DNA from: Phoma sp. XZ068
Lineage: Eukaryota; Ascomycota; Dothideomycetes; Pleosporales; Didymellaceae
Length of the DNA stretch: 64,000 bases
Direction: 5' to 3'
NCBI GenBank assembly: GCA_004835665.1
Contig: RBKR01000012.1
Location: 434,001 to 498,000 of the forward strand
Part shown: positions 1 through 10,321 of the stretch, piece after piece
Layout: each line of letters opens with the position of its first letter
Numbering within the stretch: the stretch's first letter is position 1
The notes under the pieces: model-generated
Database searches by the model: none
Seen by the model: the letters and a program-made list of their open reading frames with translations, nothing else
Told to the model about the DNA's origin: nothing
Made by a program: the position numbers and the translations under genes

Positions 1-767
1 AGCGCGTTGTTTGTCCATCCGTTCTCTGAGACAGAGAGCTTCCAATTACGCGGTATATCTGCCTCCTCGTACCATGCAGAGATGTGGACACGCCCTTTGT
101 AGATGATAAATGGCGGGGTTGCGTGGCCAGCAGCGCAGATACTCTGGATGACTGTAACCCACTCGCGATCTCCTGGCTGAACGAGCTCTGGTCGAGTACG
201 TCTATCAGAGCCTGTGACGACCTTCATGGACCCAATGACGCCCATCTGGAAGCCAGTCTCGTCAAAGTTGTGCACGTCGTCGTCATGGACGCCGTACTTG
301 GCTTTGGTATCCTCTACCAACTTGAACCACGCGCCAATGACCTCAGGATCTTCCTGCATTATCCTCTGCCTATCCTTTGCTCGATTGAACGCCATCTTGA
401 GCCTATCTGAGCGCGTCACAAAGCGCGCAGCCCAGTGCTTGCCAACTGGCTTTCCATCACGCACACCCAACAGTTTATCAGCCATATCTGCCACCTCACA
501 CAGCCGGGGCGCAAAGCCTCGCGCGTCAAGGTCAAGTATGTATTGGATAATCGTCTCTTCCTCTATTGCAGTAAGCTTGAGGCAGTTCACGCGTGTTTCG
601 AGTCGAAATGGTATTCCCTTGGCACGTTTAGATAGGGTATGATGATTAACGTTGAATGCTGCAGCAGCGCGTCGCAGGCTTGGAAATTCATCTGAACGAT
701 AGGCTAGAAGGGCAAGCTGGACCCTACCTTCGTCTTGTTGATATTGCGCGTTGTGTTGTTGAGACAT
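1..767 (-). CDS. Pogo-type DDE transposase, family 1, copy 1 (N-terminal part)
   Basis: This encodes about the first 255 residues of the transposase described in full for copies 2 and 3, starting at ATG 767 and running off the window edge. It covers the psq-type helix-turn-helix (about residues 15-55), the CENP-B/Tc5-type DNA-binding region (about 65-135) and the start of the DDE_1 catalytic domain, including the first catalytic aspartate in NFDETGF (D169). The protein is identical to the other two copies over the visible length, and the frame is open. The start MSQQHNAQ is supported by alignment with MSQRSNAT at the start of the family 2 transposase. Whether the remainder is intact cannot be seen. 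Confidence 0.9.
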   Translation of the reverse strand, partial: MSQQHNAQYQQDEGRVQLALLAYRSDEFPSLRRAAAAFNVNHHTLSKRAKGIPFRLETRVNCLKLTAIEEETIIQYILDLDARGFAPRLCEVADMADKLLGVRDGKPVGKHWAARFVTRSDRLKMAFNRAKDRQRIMQEDPEVIGAWFKLVEDTKAKYGVHDDDVHNFDETGFQMGVIGSMKVVTGSDRRTRPELVQPGDREWVTVIQSICAAGHATPPFIIYKGRVHISAWYEEADIPRNWKLSVSENGWTNNA

Positions 768-847
768 GTTAGGATGAAAGGAGGAGGAGTGGTCTTGGCA
801 GATTTTGTCGCTCTCGGTGGGTTGTCGCTCTCGGTGGTGGTTTACGT
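1..847 (-). mobile_element. pogo/Fot1-like DNA transposon, family 1, copy 1 (cut by window start)
   Basis: This is the right-hand part of a Tc1/mariner-superfamily pogo-type element, matching positions 7606-8452 of copy 2. It ends at 847 in the same terminal inverted repeat (outermost bases ACGTAAACC read inward) and is followed by a TA dinucleotide (848-849), as expected for TA target duplication. The transposase start lies inside it. No RIP-type changes are visible, although the DNA directly to its right is heavily RIP-mutated. The left end lies outside the window. Confidence 0.93.
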
Positions 848-2805
848 TACCTTTTAATTTAGGTATTTTAAAGGTATCTTGTATTTTTATTATATTTAAT
901 TATTATTAATATAATATATAATAGTAGTTTAATAAACCAGCCTATAAATAAAGTAGATAAGTTACTTTATATAGATTATAGTTTAAATAAAGTTATTATA
1001 ATAAAACCTTTAAGGTTTATAATAAATTTACTAGATTCTTATAATCTATTTTAGCTTTTTAGGCTTTTAACTATATAGAAAACTCTTAGAGTATTTCTAC
1101 TTAAACTTATAGAACGCTTATTATAATAAGTCTTATATCTAAATATTATAGGTACCTTATATATAAGGTTGTATACCTATTATTTAATAAGTCTAAGTCT
1201 ATTATAGACTTTTATAAACTTATATTATTAAGTAATATAGCCTAGTAGAGGTTATATACTTTATTTATTACTTTTCTTCTTAGTTCTAAGCGTTACAGTC
1301 CTTATTAGTATAGAAACTATAAGTCTTGGCAAAGATTGCCTAACGCAAAACGCGTACTATTATATATATATATATTCTAGTACTTTAATTAAATAATTCT
1401 CTAAGTATAAAAGCTTAAGACTAGTCTTAGAGGCTTTTAATACTATAGTAGCTTATAAAGGTTACTAGAGTTATTAAATAATTACTAAGAAGGCTTTTTA
1501 ACTAAGATATTAATACTTTAATAGTATATATCTTAGCTTATATAGTTAATAGTTTACTAATAAGTTATATATAGTATATTACTATAGTAGTTACTGTCTC
1601 TACTAACCCTAAGGCTTAAGAGAGACTCTAGCTATTATAGTAATAGTAGAATATATAGCTTCTATAGTAGACTAGTTAGTAGAATAGTATATTTTTGCAA
1701 AATATACTAAGTAATAGTAACTAATAGTAGTTTGCCAGGCTACTACAAGCATTACTATAGAGTATATTATAGGTATAAATACTATAAGTATTTATTTTAT
1801 AATATAGATTCTCTATAGCTTATACTATTACTATAGTATAGCTGCTACCTAGTTTATTCTTAGTTCTAGAGTTTTCTAGAGCCGTGTTATATTATTACTA
1901 ATATAACTACCCTAAGGCCGTGTCCTATATATTATTATAATAGCTTATAAAGCTTATATAATTATATATAGTGTAGACTTATATAGGGTGTTGATTGGAT
2001 AGAAATTAAAACTCTAGTATCTTAGATTACTCCTTATTACTAAGGATGTAAGGAACAGGGACTAATAGTAGAATACTATTACTTACTAGACTATTAGTAT
2101 AGTACTAGTAAGATTTAATTCTAGTATAAAATACTAGAATATTCCTAGATAGGAAGAGCTAGGCTTATAACCTATAAAGAAAGTAGGTAGGGGGGTAATA
2201 AATATAAATAACTACTTTCCTCCTCTTCTTAGTAAGAGACCTAGATTACTAGAAAAAGATATTAATAATATAATTTAGCTTTATATTATAAAGCTATATA
2301 ATAGTATAGTTGTGTATTATACTATTATAGACAAGTAGTGTAATATAGTCTTATAGCATAAGCAAATAATAGAATATATTACTAGAGTTGCTAGGTACTT
2401 TCTAAATACTAGAGATATACTACTATATATATCTATAGTATTTAGCTATTCAGCCTTAGTAAAGAGCGAGATTTATAACAATATACTATTTAACTCCTTT
2501 AACTCTTAAGGATTTATAATATAAGAATAGTAATCTTTAATACTATTTGTTACTCCTCTTTTTAGTTTCTTACCCCTCTTTAGTAGTTAGAGCTAAAAGT
2601 AACACTATTACTAAAAGTTCCCTTGGCCTGAATACTAGGCCTAATTAGGTAATTTATACCTAATTATAACTACCTATACTAGGGGAATAATATCCTACTT
2701 TTAAATATACACTATACCTAATAGGGAAATAAATAAATAAGAATACGCTTAACTTTACTAAAGTGTTTTTCTAAGTTACTTAGTAACTTTATAATAATCC
2801 TATCT

Positions 2806-5320
2806 AGAAATACTTATATAAGCTACTCTATAGTATAACTATATTAAAATAGTATTATTTCTACTACTTTAGTAAACCTATCTACTATAACAAAGATTAA
2901 GTTATAGGTATATTCTATAATAGGGTCCTTAGAGATTAGTAGTTATATAATAAAATCTATTATAATATTTATCTATAGTACTATTAGTAGCTCTATTACT
3001 TATATTTCTCTATACTTTATATATATACTATACTTATTCTATTAATAATTAATATAGTTTTTAATAAATTTAGTAACCTTATCTTTTATATAGCTAAACT
3101 TATAGTATTATCTAATAAGTTCTATTATTTATATTATACTAGGGTGTCTATAAAGCAGGTTATTATAATAATAGCTTATAATTTTATTTTCTAATTCCTC
3201 TAGTACCTTTATAGGTATATATTATTCCTATTAAACTTATATTATATTATTAAGCTACTAAGATAGTCCTAATAACTAATTCTTATTAACTCTAAGTATA
3301 GTAAACTAGTTTATTATTTTTTCTCTAGCTAGATTATATTATTTACTAAGTATATTAGCTCTGCTATTGTCTTTTTCTAGAGTATATAGTATCTTAAACT
3401 TATACTGTCTTAATAGCTTAGACTAATATACTTATTATTAGTTAAGTGTCTTAGTAGTAGTAAAGTATACTAGGTTCTTATAGTTAGTATAAATAGTAAG
3501 TTCTAAGCAGCTTTCTGTATAGATCTTCTAATATTCTAGGGCTAATATAATAGCTAGTAATTCCTTATTATATATATTATATTATTCTTCTAGTCTTAAG
3601 AACTTTCTAGAGTAGTAGATAATTAGGTACTACTATTTATTATATTCTTATATAGTATAAGCTCTTAATACTAAATCTAAAGTATTTATCTTAATTTAAA
3701 GTAGCTTTCTACTCTTAAATATAATTATTATAGATAGCTTAATATAGAACTATTTAAGTAACTAGAAAGTATTCTTTTATACTTATTTCTACTTAAATAG
3801 TATATTCTTTTATATAAGCTTTATAAGTAGTAAGGCCTTAAGTAAGTAGTTTTTAATAAAGTATTAGTTAAAGTTAATAAATTCTAGAAATTTCTAAATT
3901 CTCTTAAAGAAGGTAGAAGTTAGCTAATCTTTTATAACCTAAATCTTTATTTTACTTATCTTAACTCTATATCTTCCTATAATATAGCTAAGAAATTCTA
4001 CTTCTTCTTTATACTATTTATACTTCTTAGGTTTAAGTTAAAGATCTATCTTTTTAAAGTATTCTAATACTTCTCTAATATAGTAAATATATTCTTCTAG
4101 TATTACTAAATATACTAGGATATTATTAAGATATACTACTACTATAATATCTAAGTATACTCTTAATATATTATTAACAAGAGCCTAATATATAGCTAGT
4201 ATATTAGTAAGCCTAAATAGTATTACTAAATACTTAAAATAACTATAGTATATTCTAAATATAGTCTTCTATTCTTTACCTTCTTTTATATATATAAGGT
4301 TATATACTCTATATAAATTAAATATAGTAAAGTATTATACTCTAGATAGCTAATCCTATAGTTCTTTAATATTTAGTAATAGGTATTAATTCTTAATTAT
4401 AATATTATTAAGTTTCTAGTAGTTAATATATATATATAATTTACTATCTTTCTTTAGTATAAAAAAGACTAGAAATTCTACTAGTAATTCTAATTTTTAT
4501 ATAAATTCTTTTCTAAAGTTCTTATTAATATATTTCTTAAGTATACTAAGTTCTTTTTTAGATATTCTATATATAGGCCTAAAAGGTAGTTTCTTTTCTT
4601 TCTAGAGCTTAATCTTATAATTATAAAGTTTATACTATAGTAATACCTTTATAGTCTTTTTATTATAAAAGAGTTCTATATAACTTTTATATTTATCTAG
4701 AATATTAGAAGGTATACTATTCTTTTTCTTAACTATTACTTTATAACTAGTAGGGCATTCTATATCTATATAGTTAACTACTCTATCTTAGTATATCTTA
4801 TATATTAAAGAGATATTATTAATCTTTGTTTTATCTACTAGTTATATTATAAACTATATAGGCTATAATATAGTAGTGCTATATCTATATTAGCTTAATA
4901 AAAGCTATTAATTCTTTTAATTAATATCTAGATTATACTTTCTTAACTATAGAAGTTTTAATATAATATTATAAGTAGCTATTCTAAAGGTGTTTAGGTC
5001 TACTTCCTTATAATATCTATAGATTTAGAAGAATACTATAGTTACTTTATATATAATCTTAGATTTCTTAGGTATTAGTTCTTTATTAGCTACTCTAAGT
5101 AGGTAAGGTATTATCTTCTAAGTAGAGTATAGTCTAGCTAGCTATACTACTTATAAAGAAATATAATTAAATTATAAACTAGAGTTTAAAAGTATCTTTA
5201 TTTATCTTTTATTTATTTATATAGGTAGCTTAATTAGTTAGTAATTACTTTTAATACTATTAATAGATTAATCTCTAGCGTCTACTAGTACTACTCTAAA
5301 AAAAGATTCTCTTATCTAAA
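2806..5320 (-). mobile_element. Truncated, RIP-degraded Ty3/gypsy pol fragment
   Basis: On the minus strand this aligns throughout with 31919-34441 of the full-length element at 30020-36827. Around 4090-4150 the reverse-transcriptase motif can be read as YLNN in place of YLDD, followed by the usual gypsy continuation. Around 4330-4500 the KKD.KL..ID.YRKLN-type block is recognisable despite stop codons. RNase H and integrase portions lie to its left. Both ends stop abruptly: no LTR resembling that of the full-length relative adjoins it, so it is a fragment. Coding capacity is destroyed. Confidence 0.75.
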
Positions 5321-5322
5321 GC

Positions 5323-5539
5323 TATATAAGGTTCTAACTATAGGTAATAGTATTTACTTTATACTAGATAGGATAGTATAAGGATAGCTATAGGTAGATT
5401 ATAAGAATAATACTTATCTCCTCTATAGATTATAGGCTGTGCTTATTTTATATAGCTCTTTTACTTAGGTACTAGTCTCTAATAAGAATAATACTATAAT
5501 ACTATAATACTATACTAAGCCTTATAATATCTATTATAG
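5323..5539. repeat. 217-bp LTR-like repeat, copy 1
   Basis: This matches 16909-17125 without insertions or deletions and with only scattered transitions. On the minus strand it contains a TATA-like GCTATATAAAATAAG segment, which would suit an LTR promoter. Both copies lie at the gag-proximal edge of minus-strand gypsy remnants. A solo LTR or a retained 5' LTR is the likeliest identity, but no partner LTR or target duplication was found. Confidence 0.55.
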
Positions 5540-6527
5540 AACCTTTCTTTCTAGGCTATAGTCCTAGTAGCACCTATAGCCTTAATAAAAACTCTACTAT
5601 ATAGAGAAAAGAGTGTCTATAGTATATACCTATAATGCTTATTATATATATATTATATATATTATACTTGTACTTTATTTATATAATATATTATATAGGT
5701 AAAAGTAAGTAAAAACTTGTCTGTTTGCCTTGTACCTTAGCAGCCTATATATTTAGTAGATAAGATTATAATAAACTTTTTACTCTACTCTTTCTTAACT
5801 CTAATAATACTCTTCTATACTATAAGTCTACTATATACTCTATACTTACTATAATAGTTTACTATCCTAACCCTAAGTTTATTAAGAAGGTATATATATA
5901 CTATACTACTCTCTTTATATAGTCTATAGCTAATAAGTATATAAACCTTAATACTAAAGTTATAACTTACCTATACTATATATAGAGTATTATTAAGTAG
6001 AAGAAAGTATATAATAAGCCTAAGTATTATTACTATAAGTACTATACTAATAGTAATTAAGGTAGTTACTACCTAGTAATTATTTTAATAGTAGTTATTA
6101 TAAGTATACTTTAGCTAATTTCTATAGGTGCCTAAAGTTCTTAATAGTTACTTAAATTAGATTTATTTACTCTGCTACTAATATAATACTACTATTACTA
6201 CTACTAATATACTTTACTCTAATACTACTATAATTACTACTAGTATTAAGTATATATATACCTAGTACTAATTTAACTATAAGCTTATAAACTACTACTA
6301 TATTACTACCTATACTAGTATACCTATAGGTATAGCTACCTAGGTCTCTACTACTTTGCCCTAGTTTCTAGGTCTAATTCTAGCTAAGTAGTACTATATT
6401 ACTACTACCTTTAAGTAGCTTATTAGCTATATAGCCTATATAGTATATTTATATTTTAGGTATATTTAGAATATATACTAACTACTTCTAGAGTAGTACT
6501 AGTCTTAGTAGCTCTAATAGTAGTAGT

Positions 6528-6528
6528 A

Positions 6529-6603
<75 letters not shown>
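6528..6603. repeat. TAA/ATT trinucleotide microsatellite
   Basis: An uninterrupted run of AAT/TAA units, preceded by a few TAG units. It continues in the 20-bp spacer 8453-8472 and briefly after 10321, so it is the target sequence into which pogo copies 2 and 3 inserted. Confidence 0.95.
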
Positions 6604-6605
<2 letters not shown>

Positions 6606-8452
6606 GTAAACCACCACCGAGAGCGACAACCCACCGAGAGCGACAAAATCTCTTGGCACGACTAACACTAGTTATGAATTATCAGATTCATCGCTATCAA
6701 ACAAGGATCCTATGAACCTTGTGCTCGCATCTGATTCAGAAGTGTCTTCTGAATCCTTTTTGCACGTACGAGCGTTGTGCCCAGTCCCTCCACAGTTCCC
6801 ACAGCGCCGTAGAGCTGGTTGTGCTATTTCTTGATCACCACCACCTCGAGTCCTTTTGGACGACAAAGCCACCACAGACGCCTCAGCAGCTACCTGCGCT
6901 GACCCTACTCCATACTCCAATGTACCCCCATGCTGAATCTGCTTCCTTTTGCGCCCTTTCCGCTTGGTCATCACTGCCAATTGCTCTTCAAGCTCAGTAT
7001 TGCGGGCAGCAAGAAGCGCATTTTGATGCAGCATTAGTTCAGCTCCCTTTACAAGCTGTGAGAAGCCAGCTTGGGCAGCAACTGGTGACCGAGTAAAAGA
7101 CTCGCTCACAAGCTTTGACTGAGACCCAAATTCATGCGTATTGCTTGGAGTCTTCGACTGCCACGGGGTTGTTGGTAGTGGGGGTTGAGGCGGGGTACGC
7201 AACCGTGTCTCCAGGCGATCCAACACTACCTGCGCGTTGACAGGGACTAGTCCTGATGCCTCAAAGGCCTTTCGACAATTAGCCTGTGTGAATACGTCAA
7301 AAAACGCGTCCTTGAAGGCAGGTAGGAAGCCTTCCTTGTTGATGTGGAAGACGCGTCGGCGTGCCAAGTCTCGGACGCGTTGGGAGTACTTCCGCTTCAA
7401 TGGCGAGAAGCAGACCACATCAAGTGGCTGGAGGATGTGTGATGAATGGGGAGGCATACAGAGCGTAAGGATCTTGTTCTCCAAGCAATAGTCCTTGAAC
7501 TCCTGGTTAAGGTGGCTCTCGTGACCGTCCAAAATGAGCAGCCGGTATACCCCCACCTGACGCGCTGTTGTATGCGTGTCAAAGTGCTTCAACCACTCCA
7601 GGCCAAGCGCGTTGTTTGTCCATCCGTTCTCTGAGACAGAGAGCTTCCAATTACGCGGTATATCTGCCTCCTCGTACCATGCAGAGATGTGGACACGCCC
7701 TTTGTAGATGATAAATGGCGGGGTTGCGTGGCCAGCAGCGCAGATACTCTGGATGACTGTAACCCACTCGCGATCTCCTGGCTGAACGAGCTCTGGTCGA
7801 GTACGTCTATCAGAGCCTGTGACGACCTTCATGGACCCAATGACGCCCATCTGGAAGCCAGTCTCGTCAAAGTTGTGCACGTCGTCGTCATGGACGCCGT
7901 ACTTGGCTTTGGTATCCTCTACCAACTTGAACCACGCGCCAATGACCTCAGGATCTTCCTGCATTATCCTCTGCCTATCCTTTGCTCGATTGAACGCCAT
8001 CTTGAGCCTATCTGAGCGCGTCACAAAGCGCGCAGCCCAGTGCTTGCCAACTGGCTTTCCATCACGCACACCCAACAGTTTATCAGCCATATCTGCCACC
8101 TCACACAGCCGGGGCGCAAAGCCTCGCGCGTCAAGGTCAAGTATGTATTGGATAATCGTCTCTTCCTCTATTGCAGTAAGCTTGAGGCAGTTCACGCGTG
8201 TTTCGAGTCGAAATGGTATTCCCTTGGCACGTTTAGATAGGGTATGATGATTAACGTTGAATGCTGCAGCAGCGCGTCGCAGGCTTGGAAATTCATCTGA
8301 ACGATAGGCTAGAAGGGCAAGCTGGACCCTACCTTCGTCTTGTTGATATTGCGCGTTGTGTTGTTGAGACATGTTAGGATGAAAGGAGGAGGAGTGGTCT
8401 TGGCAGATTTTGTCGCTCTCGGTGGGTTGTCGCTCTCGGTGGTGGTTTACGT
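6604..8452 (-). mobile_element. Complete pogo/Fot1-like DNA transposon, family 1, copy 2
   Basis: A 1849-bp element with perfect 48-bp terminal inverted repeats beginning ACGTAAACCA and flanked by TA on both sides (6602-6603 and 8453-8454). Each inverted repeat holds two directly repeated copies of a CCACCGAGAGCGACAA motif at a 17-bp period. One intact transposase gene fills the interior on the minus strand. The sequence is free of RIP mutations and appears identical to copy 3. Confidence 0.95.
6672..8372 (-). CDS. Pogo-type DDE transposase with C-terminal zinc knuckle, family 1, copy 2
   Basis: A 566-residue transposase of the DDE_1/CENP-B-like (pogo, Fot1) group that would bind the inverted repeats and cut and paste the element at TA sites. 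Visible parts are a psq-like helix-turn-helix (about 15-55, LRRAAAAFNVNHHTLSKRAK), a CENP-B/Tc5-type DNA-binding domain (about 65-135), and a catalytic domain with D169 (NFDETGF), D282 (LDGHESH) and D318 (LQPLD), which is DD35D spacing. A basic stretch lies near 470-480, and a CCHC zinc knuckle near the C-terminus uses C524, C527, H532 and C537. The open frame extends upstream through the inverted repeat to 8537, but the start at 8372 matches the family 2 protein start. All catalytic residues are present and there is no frameshift, so the gene looks functional. Confidence 0.95.
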   Translation of the reverse strand: MSQQHNAQYQQDEGRVQLALLAYRSDEFPSLRRAAAAFNVNHHTLSKRAKGIPFRLETRVNCLKLTAIEEETIIQYILDLDARGFAPRLCEVADMADKLLGVRDGKPVGKHWAARFVTRSDRLKMAFNRAKDRQRIMQEDPEVIGAWFKLVEDTKAKYGVHDDDVHNFDETGFQMGVIGSMKVVTGSDRRTRPELVQPGDREWVTVIQSICAAGHATPPFIIYKGRVHISAWYEEADIPRNWKLSVSENGWTNNALGLEWLKHFDTHTTARQVGVYRLLILDGHESHLNQEFKDYCLENKILTLCMPPHSSHILQPLDVVCFSPLKRKYSQRVRDLARRRVFHINKEGFLPAFKDAFFDVFTQANCRKAFEASGLVPVNAQVVLDRLETRLRTPPQPPLPTTPWQSKTPSNTHEFGSQSKLVSESFTRSPVAAQAGFSQLVKGAELMLHQNALLAARNTELEEQLAVMTKRKGRKRKQIQHGGTLEYGVGSAQVAAEASVVALSSKRTRGGGDQEIAQPALRRCGNCGGTGHNARTCKKDSEDTSESDASTRFIGSLFDSDESDNS

Positions 8453-8472
8453 TAATAATAATAATAATAATA
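8453..8472. repeat. 20-bp TAA spacer between tandem transposon copies
   Basis: A short TAA-repeat segment separates copy 2 from copy 3 and supplies the flanking TA for both. It belongs to the same microsatellite as 6528-6603. Confidence 0.95.
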
Positions 8473-10321
8473 ACGTAAACCACCACCGAGAGCGACAACC
8501 CACCGAGAGCGACAAAATCTCTTGGCACGACTAACACTAGTTATGAATTATCAGATTCATCGCTATCAAACAAGGATCCTATGAACCTTGTGCTCGCATC
8601 TGATTCAGAAGTGTCTTCTGAATCCTTTTTGCACGTACGAGCGTTGTGCCCAGTCCCTCCACAGTTCCCACAGCGCCGTAGAGCTGGTTGTGCTATTTCT
8701 TGATCACCACCACCTCGAGTCCTTTTGGACGACAAAGCCACCACAGACGCCTCAGCAGCTACCTGCGCTGACCCTACTCCATACTCCAATGTACCCCCAT
8801 GCTGAATCTGCTTCCTTTTGCGCCCTTTCCGCTTGGTCATCACTGCCAATTGCTCTTCAAGCTCAGTATTGCGGGCAGCAAGAAGCGCATTTTGATGCAG
8901 CATTAGTTCAGCTCCCTTTACAAGCTGTGAGAAGCCAGCTTGGGCAGCAACTGGTGACCGAGTAAAAGACTCGCTCACAAGCTTTGACTGAGACCCAAAT
9001 TCATGCGTATTGCTTGGAGTCTTCGACTGCCACGGGGTTGTTGGTAGTGGGGGTTGAGGCGGGGTACGCAACCGTGTCTCCAGGCGATCCAACACTACCT
9101 GCGCGTTGACAGGGACTAGTCCTGATGCCTCAAAGGCCTTTCGACAATTAGCCTGTGTGAATACGTCAAAAAACGCGTCCTTGAAGGCAGGTAGGAAGCC
9201 TTCCTTGTTGATGTGGAAGACGCGTCGGCGTGCCAAGTCTCGGACGCGTTGGGAGTACTTCCGCTTCAATGGCGAGAAGCAGACCACATCAAGTGGCTGG
9301 AGGATGTGTGATGAATGGGGAGGCATACAGAGCGTAAGGATCTTGTTCTCCAAGCAATAGTCCTTGAACTCCTGGTTAAGGTGGCTCTCGTGACCGTCCA
9401 AAATGAGCAGCCGGTATACCCCCACCTGACGCGCTGTTGTATGCGTGTCAAAGTGCTTCAACCACTCCAGGCCAAGCGCGTTGTTTGTCCATCCGTTCTC
9501 TGAGACAGAGAGCTTCCAATTACGCGGTATATCTGCCTCCTCGTACCATGCAGAGATGTGGACACGCCCTTTGTAGATGATAAATGGCGGGGTTGCGTGG
9601 CCAGCAGCGCAGATACTCTGGATGACTGTAACCCACTCGCGATCTCCTGGCTGAACGAGCTCTGGTCGAGTACGTCTATCAGAGCCTGTGACGACCTTCA
9701 TGGACCCAATGACGCCCATCTGGAAGCCAGTCTCGTCAAAGTTGTGCACGTCGTCGTCATGGACGCCGTACTTGGCTTTGGTATCCTCTACCAACTTGAA
9801 CCACGCGCCAATGACCTCAGGATCTTCCTGCATTATCCTCTGCCTATCCTTTGCTCGATTGAACGCCATCTTGAGCCTATCTGAGCGCGTCACAAAGCGC
9901 GCAGCCCAGTGCTTGCCAACTGGCTTTCCATCACGCACACCCAACAGTTTATCAGCCATATCTGCCACCTCACACAGCCGGGGCGCAAAGCCTCGCGCGT
10001 CAAGGTCAAGTATGTATTGGATAATCGTCTCTTCCTCTATTGCAGTAAGCTTGAGGCAGTTCACGCGTGTTTCGAGTCGAAATGGTATTCCCTTGGCACG
10101 TTTAGATAGGGTATGATGATTAACGTTGAATGCTGCAGCAGCGCGTCGCAGGCTTGGAAATTCATCTGAACGATAGGCTAGAAGGGCAAGCTGGACCCTA
10201 CCTTCGTCTTGTTGATATTGCGCGTTGTGTTGTTGAGACATGTTAGGATGAAAGGAGGAGGAGTGGTCTTGGCAGATTTTGTCGCTCTCGGTGGGTTGTC
10301 GCTCTCGGTGGTGGTTTACGT
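8473..10321 (-). mobile_element. Complete pogo/Fot1-like DNA transposon, family 1, copy 3
   Basis: A 1849-bp element of the same length, orientation and inverted repeats as copy 2, offset by exactly 1869 bp. It is flanked by TA at 8471-8472 and 10322-10323, then a short TAA remnant and RIP-mutated gypsy DNA. I saw no nucleotide difference from copy 2. Confidence 0.95.
8541..10241 (-). CDS. Pogo-type DDE transposase with C-terminal zinc knuckle, family 1, copy 3
   Basis: This encodes the same 566-residue protein as copy 2, residue for residue: N-terminal helix-turn-helix, CENP-B/Tc5-type DNA-binding region, DD35D catalytic triad (D169, D282, D318) and CCHC zinc knuckle (C524 to C537). The start is ATG 10241. 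The gene is intact and free of RIP changes although it lies 20 bp from an identical tandem copy, an arrangement that RIP normally attacks very efficiently. Recent insertion or duplication, or loss of RIP activity in this lineage, would explain this. Confidence 0.95.
   Translation of the reverse strand: MSQQHNAQYQQDEGRVQLALLAYRSDEFPSLRRAAAAFNVNHHTLSKRAKGIPFRLETRVNCLKLTAIEEETIIQYILDLDARGFAPRLCEVADMADKLLGVRDGKPVGKHWAARFVTRSDRLKMAFNRAKDRQRIMQEDPEVIGAWFKLVEDTKAKYGVHDDDVHNFDETGFQMGVIGSMKVVTGSDRRTRPELVQPGDREWVTVIQSICAAGHATPPFIIYKGRVHISAWYEEADIPRNWKLSVSENGWTNNALGLEWLKHFDTHTTARQVGVYRLLILDGHESHLNQEFKDYCLENKILTLCMPPHSSHILQPLDVVCFSPLKRKYSQRVRDLARRRVFHINKEGFLPAFKDAFFDVFTQANCRKAFEASGLVPVNAQVVLDRLETRLRTPPQPPLPTTPWQSKTPSNTHEFGSQSKLVSESFTRSPVAAQAGFSQLVKGAELMLHQNALLAARNTELEEQLAVMTKRKGRKRKQIQHGGTLEYGVGSAQVAAEASVVALSSKRTRGGGDQEIAQPALRRCGNCGGTGHNARTCKKDSEDTSESDASTRFIGSLFDSDESDNS

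Larger units (their letters stand above)
848..6527. repeat. RIP-degraded AT-rich repeat block
   Basis: About 5.7 kb of extremely AT-rich DNA in which CA and TG dinucleotides are almost missing and TA, CTA and TAG abound. This is the outcome of CpA-to-TpA RIP on both strands. No functional gene is visible. Recognisable contents are a gypsy pol relic at 2806-5320, a 217-bp LTR-like repeat at 5323-5539 and a small non-degraded patch at 1321-1357. The rest (about 850-2800 and 5540-6520) is repetitive and not assignable to a family by eye. Confidence 0.85.

Noticed and set aside
6456..6668. 70-codon minus-strand frame with a long poly-isoleucine run
   Set aside because: It is only the microsatellite and inverted repeat read in an open frame; no gene.
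7397..8534. Conserved plus-strand open frames inside every family 1 copy (for example 142, 125 and 108 codons) and short minus-strand frames
   Set aside because: They are shadows of the transposase in other frames, identical between copies only because the elements are identical, and contain no motif.
8373..8537. N-terminal extension of the copy 2 transposase through the inverted repeat, with poly-Ile from the TAA spacer
   Set aside because: The extension runs out of the element into copy 3. The start at 8372 aligns with the family 2 protein and is used by copies 1 and 3 as well.
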